A DNA stretch of 64,000 nt, taken from Cinclus cinclus (Eukaryota > Chordata > Aves > Passeriformes > Cinclidae). The DNA is taken from contig NC_085052.1 of NCBI RefSeq assembly GCF_963662255.1, positions 10,933,807 to 10,997,806 on the forward strand, given 5' to 3'. The notes under the pieces are model-generated. The model did no database searches. It was not told the origin of the DNA and worked only from the letters and a program-made list of their open reading frames with translations. Below are positions 25,761-37,435 of the stretch, in pieces (positions within the stretch are counted from its first letter, which is position 1; the number at the start of each line of letters is the position of its first letter). Position numbers and translations under genes: made by a program.

Positions 25761-28700
25761 AGGTCATTCCTTCACAAACAGAACAGCTCATAATTCCAGG
25801 GGACAGGTGCTGCTGCTGCTCTAAATGTCTGTAGCACACAAAGGAATATTCTTTACCTTTGCCATTATTACTGAAACAATTGCCTCCTGTGTTAGAATAG
25901 TTAACAAGCCTGCTAGAAGGTGTTAGTTTTGATTACAGTGTGACATGACTGATCTATTGTGACAGCAGCTAAAACGAAATGTCCAATTAACCTTCAAAGT
26001 CAGTCTGTGGCTCAGCAGTATTTGTTTTTTCACTCTGCAGAGAGCTTTTTCCCATCTCTCACACATTTTAATGTGCTACTGGGCGTCCAACTTCATAAAA
26101 GCTACTCCAGACTAATGTGACTGATCAGCCAGATCATTTGTCATCTGTACTAGGGCTCAGACCTCCTTATCCATTCTTAGTTGGTATGGGAGTGTTGGAT
26201 TGTCCATGAACTTGAGAATTGTCCTAGTTTTTATTGGGGTTCTTGATGATTACAAGCCATCAGACTTTGGCCTGACTGGGTGAGATCTGCTGTCTTTGGC
26301 ACAGTGAGTGATCCAAAGGGTGTCCTGTATCTGCATCATGTGGAAGTGATGCCATAACCAAGCCCCATGGGACCAGACTTCTCTTAGAACACATCCTAGA
26401 TCCAGATTTGATGCCAGTATGCAAAATCAAGGATGTTTTATCCCCAAAAAGCAATCTTGGTGATGTATGGCAACTATCTGCAGCACTTCTGTCTCCAGGT
26501 GATAACAAATCCCGTCTTGTTAGATGAGGTCCTGATCCCCAAAGTGTCCTCTGAGTAATAAAACCCCTGCCAAAGATTCATATCTGAAAGGACACTCCTC
26601 TGTTCAAGGCAGAGATTTTTAGAGGGAAAATAACATTTTGGAAGAGATTTCTTTTTTTGTGCCACAGGTTTTATTTAATAAAGTATTACAGGGAATTGAG
26701 AAATGGATCATATAACAGCCCTAGATAAATCTTTTCCAGCTGGAGTCATCAATAGATCATACACCCACTCTCTACTTTCATATATAGTCAAAAGAAAATT
26801 TTGCCAAGGGACAACCAAATTCAACAAATTTCATTCAGTCACCAGATGCTGGACATTTTTTTACTTTTTGAAGTAATCTTTTAGACTTTTAGAAGTGATT
26901 GAAAACAATCGAGCAGTCAAGGCTGTCAAGCTTTAATTTGACATGAGGTTTTGATATAAGATACACCCTGAAGGAAGTTCAAATGCCCCAAATATTGACA
27001 TTCCCTTTTCTGAGCTTTGGGGAAGAAATCTGTAGAATCAAGTATATCTTGTCAGAAGAGTAGCCTCATTTCTAGCTGTTTTTACACTTTTTATCCTGGG
27101 TTTGGTCTATCTTGTCAAGAAGTAGCTCAGAAAAGCAAAGCTGATCAACTGCTTGCTAAATCACCTCTATCATTCAGTCTATTTTAATTCATACACTGGC
27201 ACTGCACACCCAGATTTACACTTTGAAGAATCTGTTCTCATATTCTGGATGACAGGAAGATTCTCCAGAGGTTGCAAAAAGGAAAGAGCTGAGGGAACTA
27301 ATTTCTCCTGTGGCTTAAGTACAAGATTAAATCATCAGTTTTAGACTCCTTTTTCATTAACATTCTAAATTGTGTAGCCCTGCATATTACAGATTATTTT
27401 TCATCTGAAACTCCTAAAAAAAGCCCTTTTTTTATTGTAGCCCTGCATTAATATGCCTAAACTGCTGTCAGTACCCCCCTTCTTAAAAAAATTCAGCTAT
27501 ACTTGTAAATGATCTTGATATCTCTCTCAAAATGCTATGGTGCCTGGGGTTTCCTCTCACTGCCACTGGTATTTCTGACATTCAAAGTGATTTCTCGTGC
27601 TGTCTGCTTTTAACAGCTTGCCCCAAAGTTTTCTCATGCCTTCACTAAAGACACTGGTAACAGACTATGAGGTCAGGTAACCACAAGTGGAAAACACAAA
27701 TGTACCCTGCAATAAAAAGGGCTGAGATGGTGACAGTCACCTCTGAAACATTATTCCATTGAATTCTGACATTCTGAAGAGTTCAGATCCCCAGCAGAGG
27801 AGCTGTTCTTTCCCGCTTTTGTATAAACACTTGTTAATGTATAAGAGATTAACATTATTTGGCAGGAGAAGACACAACTGTTCAGAAACAGACTTTTTTA
27901 GAAATCAGTGGCAAATTCTTCTGGTTTAAGAGTCATGATGGCACCATGGAAATGTTGCTCAAATGAACTAAAAAAAAAAAATTATTCCATCTTCTGCCAT
28001 GAACATGAGCTTTGTCCCCTACTGTCACACTATGGACTTTAAATACTGTAAAACTAGATTTTACTAGAGCCTAAGACAGTGCTCAGGGTCACATAAACGC
28101 AAGACTGGTCATATTTATGAAGTTTCAAATGCAAAAAAACCAGTTGAAGCTGTAAGTTTGTGTTCTGGACATTAAAAGAACTCCACATGGAGCAGAAAAA
28201 TCATTATTTTCTGTTACTATTAGAGCTGCTAATTTTATTTCAACCATCCAGCTGCTACCCCATAATTGTTCATTGACTCCCTTAATTTAATCCTCCCAAG
28301 GGACACCTGCTCTATCATTACCTGAACTTCTTGCATGTTTAAATTGAAAATTAAATAAATCCTTGCACAGATAGTGAAAAAGATAAGGAGAGCTACTAGT
28401 GAAGAACTTTGTTAATGACTGTTCCTTACTGTAAGAAGTATATGTTCTACTTAAAAAAAAAAATAACAACACTATCTCATTATGATGCACAGCCAGTAAA
28501 TCTGATTTAAAAGGAGAAAAAAAACCTAAAAAAATAAAGCTTTTTTTTCGCCCAGGTTTGTAAATATTTCAAAAAGCCTTCTTTCCCTCTCTGTCATTTA
28601 CCTGTGAGTGAATAGCGATTTCACTTGGTATTTATTTATTTTCCAGAATTATCACTGGTGTAGTTTTAGCCCCAAAACCTTTGCTTCTTTTCCATTACTG

Positions 28701-29424
28701 ACTTCCTTTTTTTTTTACCAAAGAAGCTAAAAAAGGGACAAGTAATGAACAGAGAACTCAAACTTGGTGCAAATTCTTGAGGGCCGTTGATCACAATCCT
28801 GCTTTTCCATCAGCACCCATCAGTTGTTTGCATATAACCAATAAGCCAAGACTGTGCTCACGTCGAGCAAATGACACTTGAGATGTTGGTCCATAAACAT
28901 GTAGTGAACATGTTTGTTCATTATTCAGACATTTCTATCAAATCCTGATTCATGACCTAGTTACATTCTATGTATTATTAATCTTCCCCATGATGTGTCT
29001 TTATACAACTTCTATGAAACCTTCATTCCACTCTATGGCCAGATAAAGCCCATGGGTCTGTCAGGAGTTAGAGCAGGAGTCTGGATGAAGGGGACATGGT
29101 GGCTGCTTGCCCCCAGCTGTGGCCCACTATCCAAACTGGACCTTGCACATACAACTCAGTATCATCTTGTATGGACTCCTTGTGTACCTGTGCATAGATG
29201 TATTGTGTGTAGAGCACAGACTATTTTATACCAAGTGACTTCAGGTGTCACTGCCACATCTCCCCTGCTCTACAGTTATTTCTATCACCTTTTAAGGTCA
29301 GTCTAAAGAACCCCAGTTAGCATAGATTAGACATGCCAATCACTATGAGAAATATATTTTACCTGTATCTACATCTTGTTTTGTTTTTAAATACATATAA
29401 TTTCATGGCCTTTAGAAAATATGA

Positions 29425-29444
29425 CCCCCCCCCCCCCCCCCCCC
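29425..29444. repeat. Homopolymer C20
   Basis: Twenty uninterrupted C residues. The opposite strand is G20, able in principle to form a G-quadruplex. Pure C/G runs this long are rare and hard to sequence, so the exact length should not be trusted. It makes the false poly-proline start of the 69-codon open frame at 29421-29630. Confidence 0.97.
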
Positions 29445-30139
29445 ATGGCTTCAATTTCCTGCAGTGTTTCAGATTCTAAATTCAACAGTGTGGGAGACCC
29501 TGCTGCTCCACTCACTCCTAAAGCAGCTGCAGATCTGAAAAACAGAGCAGGCTTCAAACTTTATTTCATTCCATGTATTCAGGTGCAGCCTTTTCCAGGG
29601 CCCTCTGAAACCATGCAGGACACCAAGTGAGGGAATGGGGAGAGGCAAGGGGATGAGACCTAATTGTGATATTCAACCAAAAATTAATTATCTCTCATAA
29701 TTTTTTCAGTAATGTAGGAAACATCACTACTTTAAGACAGAAAAAATAGTAAACTTGACAGCTCTTGCTCACACCTCTCACAGCAGGTTGCTTGGCAGCC
29801 CTGTAAGGTGGGAGAGGGGCAGCTGTGAGAGTCAGCACAGGAAGACGAGCGGGTCAGGCACTTCTCTGGATGCTGAAGAAACCCATGGAGGAACCACATT
29901 ACTATAGATGGTGAGTATAAGACCTACCCTATGGCTCCTTTAAAGATCCATAGGACAATTTGTCCTTCTAGCCAAGGTCAAGGAAAGTGCCTTGGGCAGC
30001 AGAAGCAATAACCTTTATTTTGCAACTTAATGGTTTAAGAGACTTCCTGCTAAAGAGGGAAAAATAAAGAGTTCAGTGAAGGCAGCTGCTTCCCTGAGAC
30101 ACATTTGTATGGTGTTACAGCTGCCTAGGAAGAAACTGA

Positions 30140-30255
30140 AGGAGGGCTAGCCCTTGCCTTCTGACAGTCCAAGTTCAAGTATTACCCACTGCTCTGTTGT
30201 TTCCCTTGCTGTGTCGATTGGCTGTGGGATCCTTCCTTCCTCAGGGCCTCTGAAC
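30140..30255 (+). mobile_element. Tentative MIR/CORE-SINE-like relic
   Basis: A weaker candidate of the same family in plus orientation. GAGGGCTAG (30142-30150) is followed by CCAAGTTCAAG (30169-30179, in the place of the GGGTTCAAATCC box B), CACTGCTCTG, CTTGCTGTGT (30205-30214) and CCTTCCTTCCTCAGGGCCTCTG (30231-30252, in the place of CACTTAACCTCTCTGGGCCTCAG). The pieces are in the right order but spacing is loose and the core is drifted. Chance similarity is a real alternative. Confidence 0.35.
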
Positions 30256-31750
30256 CTGGCACTGCAGCACTACATATATCCACTCATAGGTCAAGTTATC
30301 CATCCCAGAGAAAGATGCTTTTGAGAGTACTCCAAAGCCTTCTTTTCAACCCGTCACACTGCTGGTGGTCTTGGCATTGCAAAAAGGAATAAAAGAGCAC
30401 ATTTAGCAAAACTGGAATGCAGCTACAGGTCTATACTCCTATCCTCTGCACCAGGATCTCATTACACCATGATAAAGTTTTCTGTGTGTTTGGGATCCTT
30501 CTGAACAGGGCTCAGTGTGTATCTGGAAAGCAAACTCAAGAACCTTGTGCTATGGTAATGCTGCAGTTTCAGTAGCAGTGGTTTTGCAGGAGCATATGAG
30601 AAGCTGCCAGTGTGCTTGTGGCTGTTTGTGCACAGCAACAAGGAGGGAAACAGCTGCTGTAATCCACCCCAAATTACTCTGCTGTGTGAGGAGCTGGAAA
30701 TGCACACGTGATCAGATTGTGCTTAAAGTGAAGGGGAAATTCAGCTTTTAGCTGGGGACCAGTGGCTTTCTAAAACCCTCTGGCATAACCATTCACAGCA
30801 CATCTGTCATACTTACAATTTGTCTCACCCCTCTTATAAAACCAATCTGTTTTTCAAGCCAATTCCTGTTTTCCCCACCAAAACTTGACTTTCTATGAGA
30901 TGCCATAAACCACTGAAATGATTCTCAGGTATTACTGTGCATGAAGGATGGATCCCAGTGTGCTGCTGCTCAAAGAACAATGTATCACCTGTCTTAGCTG
31001 AGATAAGATTGATTAGCTCTTACAGATCTAATAGATACCTCATAGATACCCCTCTCCTCAGCACATATCTTTGGTGCTGCTGGCAGCACTGCATCACACA
31101 GAGGAGTTAATGTGTGCCCACCTGTAGCAACGTGCTTTTGTCCTTGACCTTTTAGAATCATATATCTCACCCTCTACATGTCCAAATGTCAGGCATGCAG
31201 GGTGAGCCTTGTGCTCCCAAGGCGCTCCATACACAGGAGGAGCTGATGGGCATCTCAGCTTGGACAGAGTAAGGTACTAAACCCCACAGTGTCAAATGTG
31301 CAAACCATGCATTAAGTGGGTGCTCACCTCTTTTAATCAAGGCAGAAGCTGTTTGCACAATCCTTCAGCAGCACTAAGGGGTTGACAGTGAAATGTAGAA
31401 CTCTGGAGGAGAAAGCCAAAGAGAGCAGGATGATAGTCAAAGGGTGGATGGTTGCCATCCCCTGTAGAGATGAGAGCTGCCCAACTTCTTGGTATAAATG
31501 TTACCAAGCTCCTGCTTGATCCCTGTATGGTTTCAGTCCTTCAGGTTCTGATGGACCACCCAAAAGCTGATACATATGAATAATACTTGCCCTAGCTGCT
31601 ATGATCAGTATTATTTCAAACAGCTGATTTCCTTTCTTATGGCCTTTATAGAGTTTTCCTCCTAAAAATAAAGGAGGAACTGCTAAATTGTAGAAGTCCA
31701 CAAGAACACATCTCTAGTTCTGTTTCACCAAAACAAATTACTGAAAACAG

Positions 31751-31772
31751 TTTTTCTTTTTTTTTTTTTTTT
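31751..31772. repeat. Poly-T tract (T5-C-T16)
   Basis: A T16 run preceded by T5C. It could be the reverse complement of a retroposon tail, but no element body is recognisable downstream. Confidence 0.85.
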
Positions 31773-32928
31773 CACTCCACTAAATTTTGCCACTAATCAT
31801 TTAACATAAGAGAGCTGATTTCTCATGTAGCCTAAGTAGGCTGTCCTAATAACAGCCAGGCAACTTCTTGGAAACATTGCTGATCATAGGACTTGCCATG
31901 TCTCTCCTGGCTTTAGTGGATTTCTCATGCTTAGAGATTTACAAAGCCATTGCAGATGTTACTTTTTTTCATGTGCCTCCTAAAGGCTATTCCAAATATC
32001 TTGCTGAAATAACTTCTTTTTATAAAACTGCCTAAGATAATTTTCAAGGTCTCTGTTACCCCAGAGTACTTGCTGTAATCAGCTATTAAAAGCATTTCTT
32101 TCTGCCTTCTCCAAATCTACCTTCCTCCTACATGTTTTCACCATTCAGTAATCCCAGCTGGTTCACATACATGGAAAACCCATTTGTAGTAATTAGACAA
32201 AATTACTTACACCTGCTCAGCAATGCACTGCATTTTTATCTGCAATAAGTGACATTTTCCCTAAAGAGTACATTTTAAATGAAAAAGGGTTCTGAGATGT
32301 TTTCCTCTCCTTGCCCTCATCTGATTCTGTCCCAATTCCACTTAATTCTTGCAGCTTTTTTATAGTAGTTATTTTTTTAGAACTAAATCCAGGAGAGTGC
32401 TGAGCTGACAGGTCCCCAGCTTTTGTGTGAGCTCACATCTGCTAAACTGGGTTTAAGGATGAGTGTGGGAGGCACCAGCCAGGGGGAAAGGAACCATTTC
32501 AGCCTTGCAACTGCACATTTTGAGCAGCTGTGTCCTTCAGCACTAACAGCCTTAACTGGGCAAGCAGGATTCCTTTCCTACATGGATAGGGATAGGGTAT
32601 ACTTCCTCAGCGGTGAAGCTTTGTTTCTGGAGCACTAGAAGTTGAAGGGTGTTTAAGCAATATGAGGCCTGAAGTTGCAAAAAAATTTAGAAACCAAATA
32701 ATATAAACTATATACAGCCCATTAAGTGTCTATAAAAATTTAATAACAACTTAATTTTTCACTAGAAATCATCTGTTTCCATTAAATCCAGTGTCAGCTT
32801 CCAGAAGAATGATGCTCACAAAAACTTTTAAAACAGGAGATGAACATACTGTATACTTTAATGTATTTTTCCCCACAACATCTACTACTAAGTCAGAAAG
32901 AACTTTCAGCATCATTAAATAGATTAAG

Positions 32929-33045
32929 AACTTCACAGAGTAATTCCTTCATTTGTCTAAGGTCATACAAGTTACTGGATGCCAAGACAGTAACTAAACT
33001 TGCTTTCTTACATCCCAATCTCCTAACATAACCACTGGATTAGTC
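32929..33045 (-). mobile_element. MIR/CORE-SINE-like relic
   Basis: An ancient tRNA-derived SINE fragment in minus orientation. Read on the plus strand it follows the reverse complement of MIR in order: a CACAGAG...TTAAGTGACTTG-like start (32935-32955), TCTAAGGTCATACAAGTTA-TGG (32957-32980, compare CCAAGGTCACACAGCTAGTAAGTGG), a drifted central part, then CATCCCAATCTCCTAACATAACCACTGGA (33011-33039), the counterpart of the GACTCC...CTCTAACCACTA-like segment. The order and spacing are right over about 115 bp, which is better evidence than any single word. Divergence is high, as expected for elements fixed in early amniotes. There is no intact A/B box and no poly-A tail, so it is not active. Confidence 0.65.
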
Positions 33046-33432
33046 AGTGGTTGATTTGAATCTCTTTTCAGATATGCCTTTTTAAATAGGTGAGACAGCA
33101 TCTCTGCAATATGTCTCCATTAGACTGTGCACAATAAAATCTCCAGCATGTCATGTAATAAATGTCCATACAAACACTTTCCCTCTCTTCCTTTCCTTTC
33201 CTTGTAGCTTTTTACAACTCCTCCTATCCTGAGCCAGGAGACACATGTTTAGTCCTAGGCAGAAAATTAATTTATTTCTGCCCCGATTTTGCATTTCTCA
33301 GTGTGTCTGCATCATAACCAAATGCTGCTGGCATCAGTTATGGCAGGACTTTGTGCTCAGGTTGTCAAGGGCAACACAAAAGAGAGTAATCACTTAGGGG
33401 TTTTTTTCTTAGTCTCTGTCCCATTTCTATCT

Positions 33433-33447
33433 AAAAAAAAAAAAAAA
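33433..33447. repeat. Homopolymer A15
   Basis: An uninterrupted A15 run. Similar shorter A or T runs (11-13) occur at 18003, 27970, 28453, 51548, 58127, 16340, 22193 and 56147. Confidence 0.9.
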
Positions 33448-34415
33448 CCAGATAAACAAAACTCCAAACCCAGTCTCTAATTAAAAATAACTAAAAAGCA
33501 TCAGTTTTTTTCCAGTTTTAATTTACTATTGAAAAACACATAGTGCATTTTGTCCCCATTCCCACTTATGTATACGTCTCTCGGTTTCCTCTGTCAAGGT
33601 CTGACCCATCTCTTTTGTATATTGTTATAAATGAATCAGCACACAATTTGCTGACTAATCTACTCCAGCAGATGATGATCTGGACACCAGCAGTGGAGCC
33701 AAGTGCCAGGAGATGCCTTCTGGAGCCAACATAAGACTATTGCAGGCTAGAATAGAAGCCTTTTTGAAAAGGCTGGTAATGATTTTCTTTCAAAGCCAGG
33801 CCATTAAGTCCTACAGAAAAGAACAAATTTTTTTAGAGATTTGAAGGACCTGATCTTCTGATATAAGTCATAATAATTTTGGGACCTTCCTGGTAGAGCA
33901 CGTGAAGTTATTGACTTTGATAGGAAATAATGAGCCTTTTTAAGGTCACCTGAGAAATTTGCTTATAAGAAATTTTTCAACCTCTGTTTTTGGTGTTACT
34001 TTGATAGATTTGGTGTTTCCCCACAGAGGGGTTAGGTACTACAGAGACAAAGTACATGCCATAAGCATTCAGCACGAAAAAACAATTACAACTCTGTAAT
34101 ATAATCAGCAGTAATGTCTTTAATTATTGTTATTGAACCTTGCAGCTGTAATAGGTTTTCTTTGATTTTTTGGATTCCCTTCAGCAGTTTCAACATTTTC
34201 CTTTGGTATTTCTTTTCTACATAGTATGTAACAACAAATAATGACAAAACTCTCATTCTGACTGTCAAAAAAAAACCCAAACCAAAATTCCTGAGATGTT
34301 ATAACTAGAAACATGAAAGTATAAGAAGCCTAAAAATTAATTTTCAAATATTATATTCTCTGGGCACATCCCTGACTTGGAAATAGAAGTCAGGTTACTG
34401 TGGAGTTGTTTGTCA

Positions 34416-34458
34416 GTGCTGAATTTGTTTTTATTTGTGCTTGAATTTGTTTATGTTG
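34416..34458. repeat. Imperfect 21-bp tandem, 2 copies
   Basis: GTGCTGAATTTGTTTTTATTT is followed by GTGCTTGAATTTGTTTATGTT, with small differences between copies. Confidence 0.75.
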
Positions 34459-34596
34459 CTTTTGCGTTCTTTCAGTTTGCCTCTGAAAGCTGAACTGGCA
34501 TACTCTATATTTAAGAGAAATGCAATAAAAACAAATTAACATCTTTCCCCTCTGTCTGAATTTTTTGTTTCCTGCTCACAGGAGAAAATAAATTGT

Positions 34597-34650
34597 TTAT
34601 ATATATATCTATATCTATATGTTTATATTTATATATATAAATACATACAT
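34597..34650. repeat. AT-rich microsatellite (TA / TATATC)
   Basis: A (TA)n core grades into TATATC and then TTATAT units and ends in ATACATACAT. Near-palindromic AT runs such as this can form cruciforms and are length-variable. Confidence 0.9.
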
Positions 34651-37000
34651 GGTGGGCAGTTCTGTTGGGAACTACTGAGTTCCAAAAATAGCTCCAAGAG
34701 GGAACATCAGGAAGTAATAGACAAAATTGCCCCTAACTAAGCTATGCCCTCTCCTGTGGGTCTTGGTCAGATGTGGATCAGATCAAATGGATATGGGTCT
34801 TGATCAGGTGTACAGGGCAATTCCCATCACTTAGGATTTTCTTTAAATTATGCACTACACATCCTCAGGATTGTTCTTAGGTCCCCATGGACCAGCAAGC
34901 AGTATTTTTTCACTATATTAAGAATTTAGCTGGGTACAAAAGATTTAAACAGAGTTTCTGGCTTTTCTATTAGCTCCTGGCATGAAGCCAGTGAATCACT
35001 GCACCACTGTGTTTCATGAAATAAGGGCAGGGGGATTTGCTGTCAAAAACTGGGACAAAAGATGCATCCTACAGCTTAATAAAATAGCCAGTGAACTGGG
35101 AAATGTTCTTGGCTGTTTATACCAGTAATGATTGCACACAATGCAGTTAATGCTTTATGGTTTTCTATCCCCAGTAATGTCTGCAGCTCCATATTCATTG
35201 TTTCTGTTCCAAAGAATGGAAACAGATAGCTGAGGCCAGCCCATGTGGGGAAAGCAGCTGTTGAGCTCCAGTGATCTGAACCCACAGCACTGGCAGCATT
35301 CACACTTTGCCAGCTGAGGTGACCACACCATGGTAGTTACTGTACAACCCTTTACTCAGCACGTGTCTGTTTTAAAGACTTTGTACCCCCAGAATTCACA
35401 TATATCTTTTAATTACACGAACAAGATTCATCCAGAAAATAGGTGACTGATAAGTATATTTATACAGTAAAGGCAGGCTGAAGAAAACAAACCAGTCTGC
35501 ACAAAAGTATATTAGTAAGTGTATTAGTAAGTTACCCTTGTACATATAGATTTGTTCTTAAAGAATGATCTTATGGGATTTATTAAATTACTGATAGCAT
35601 TTAATTATATTTTCTGAAGAAAAAGAAGTGTGTTCCTCCATGGTTGAAGAAAATCAAAATGGAGAGATGAAAGGCTATGAAAGGACTCCAATAAAATATT
35701 CAGTCTTTAGACTTGCTGGCTAATTTACTTTGCAATGAGAAGCTTCCTAATAAACAAAGTTGAGAATTTCTAGAGATTTTTTAGAGCACTGAGTATCCAG
35801 GTTGCTTAGGAGAAGAGTGCACCAAAAGTTTAAGAGCCTGTAGTCGCCCTGTCTATTGTGTGTTGCTGAATGTATCTGGTTTTTGCACTTGGTTGTGCAA
35901 TCTGGCACTGCATTCCCAGCACTGTGTTTTAGTTCACCCAAGCACTCATAGTGTGATGTCTGTCTCATGATAATAATGCACACAAAATAAAGTACCTTTG
36001 GTGTCACCCCTCTCCACTTAACATTAGGACACTGAGAATGATAACAGTGGTACAAAATAAGCTGTAAAGCAATTTACCTTTCTGCTTCATTTCTTATAAT
36101 CACACAAGTCTACATGCAATCAAGTGTGTAACAATGTATAACTTGCCACACATTAACCTAGAAATATACCATAAATTACACATAAATAAATAAACTAAAC
36201 CAGTGCCAGGAGGGGGTGGAGTGAGAAGTAAATAGAACAAAAAGTAAGAAGAGGAAATCACATCAGATCTCCTCGGAGTAAGTGCACAGAAAATGAAAAT
36301 GTGACTTTTGCTGGAAGGTACAATAGAGGCTTAAGGAATCAGAGTGCCAAATCGAGTGCCTTTGAGCAAGAATGGAGGGATTCAGGGTTACTGTGCTGTG
36401 CTTTTGACAGTCTGCTTCCAGGGAAATGGTTCCTTCTCTTCCATTACGTCCTAGTCACACACTGAAACTGAAGACACATTCCCATTGTTTGGGACATGAC
36501 AGTGGAATGATTATCTGCACGTTCTAATAAAAAATAAATTAAAAAAACTAAAGCAATTTTCAATGCAGGGTATATCACCTTCCTTTGTGTTTCAAAAAGA
36601 ATCCCTTCTAAATGAAGATATTGCTTAATAGATTGAATGATGGGTGTGGTGAAGCATCTAATGGTGTGGTAAACTGCCTTGTCACCTCTAACAAATTCAA
36701 GACAATATCTAGATGACATTTCTGTGTGATGGATGCATAAAGCTTGTTTTCAATCCTCCACCTAGTAAAACCTCACAGATGTTTTGGTCTCACTGCTTTT
36801 TGAAAAAGTTAATAAAACTGTGAAGACAGTATAGGAAATAATTCCAGAGATTAATGAGAAATTTTGTGGATAGACAGTCAACAGGAACAATCCATTTAGT
36901 TTGTGAATCATATGATGGAGAGGCACCTTGTTTACAATAAATGAACAATTTTATCAGAAGAAAGAACCAGTTAATAAACAGCTCTTTGTCCTGGTGGAGA

Positions 37001-37300
37001 ACAGCTAATAGCTGCAAACACATTTAGTGGGAATCAAGGTCTAAATATTTACCACTGATGGTGGTAAAATCCTGGAATAACTGCAAAAGCACCAGGAGAT
37101 TTTCAGTTTCTGGATGACTTCAGGAGTGTGGTTGCTCCTGCCAAGGAGAGACAGCTAATAGCTGCAAACACATTTAGTGGGAATCAAGGTCTAAATATTT
37201 ACCACTGATGGTGGTAAAATCCTGGAATAACTGCAAAAGCACCAGGAGATTTTCAGTTTCTGGATGACTTCAGGAGTGTGGTTGCTCCTGCCAAGGAGAG
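37001..37300. repeat. Exact tandem duplication, 2 x 150 bp, with internal hairpin
   Basis: Two head-to-tail copies, 37001-37150 and 37151-37300, are identical at every base I compared. Homology stops sharply: the base before the first copy differs from the base before the second, and only AC matches past the end. Each copy contains the inverted repeat TTTACCAC-TGATG-GTGGTAAA (37048-37068 and 37198-37218), an 8-bp stem with a 5-base loop. The short sequence GAGA lies just before the first copy and GAGAG just before the second, which could reflect microhomology. Perfect identity means the duplication is recent, or is an assembly or polymorphic duplication. Neither copy carries an open frame of note. 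The array abuts a probable CR1 3' remnant, so the unit itself may be old repeat sequence. Confidence 0.97.
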
Positions 37301-37302
37301 AC

Positions 37303-37413
37303 TTTAACAGCCTGTCACAAGTTCTGGTAGCATGGGTGAGATGTGTTAAAACTTCTGTGGTCATACCGTATGAGCTAATGGTCCCTCCCGGCTTCAGAGT
37401 CTATCAACCTATT
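37303..37413 (+). mobile_element. Possible eroded CR1/L3-type 3' end
   Basis: TAATGGTCCCTCCCGGCTTCAGAGTCTATCAACCTATT (37376-37413) resembles the 3' end of reptilian CR1 lineages, which commonly reads near AATGGTCCCTTCTGGCC...AATCTATGAATCTATG, including a degenerate terminal short repeat. The upstream 70 bp have no decisive match. It is only about 110 bp long and heavily diverged. The 150-bp duplication directly 5' of it may be part of the same relic. Confidence 0.4.
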
Positions 37414-37435
37414 AATTAGCAGCTAATTAGCAGCT
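37414..37435. repeat. Short tandem, 2 x 11 bp (AATTAGCAGCT)
   Basis: Two exact adjacent copies of AATTAGCAGCT directly follow the CR1-like tail at 37376-37413, so this may be further slippage at the end of that element. Confidence 0.9.

Larger units (their letters stand above)
17291..29424. other. Non-genic unique sequence
   Basis: Outside the CpG-enriched block, minisatellite and microsatellite noted separately, nothing is recognisable. A paired direct similarity (AAAGCTCACATCAAATATGCTGAAGA near 19426 and AAAGCTCATGTCAAATTTCTTCAAGA near 19661) may be an unlisted dispersed repeat or chance. At 26260-26665 two minus-strand frames overlap by 35 bp, but neither resembles a known protein. Confidence 0.6.
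29445..37000. other. Non-genic unique sequence with SINE relics
   Basis: Holds the two MIR-like relics, simple repeats and AT microsatellite listed separately. A segment with good splice signals but no long frame lies at 29784-29910 (see findings). Otherwise no gene is supported. Confidence 0.6.

Noticed and set aside
26260..26665. Two overlapping minus-strand frames next to a TTTATTTAATAAA palindrome that could serve as a poly(A) signal on either strand
   Set aside because: Neither frame matches a known protein, and AATAAA words are frequent in AT-rich DNA.
29421..29630. 69-codon frame beginning with a poly-proline run
   Set aside because: The prolines come from the C20 homopolymer. The rest has no protein-like pattern.
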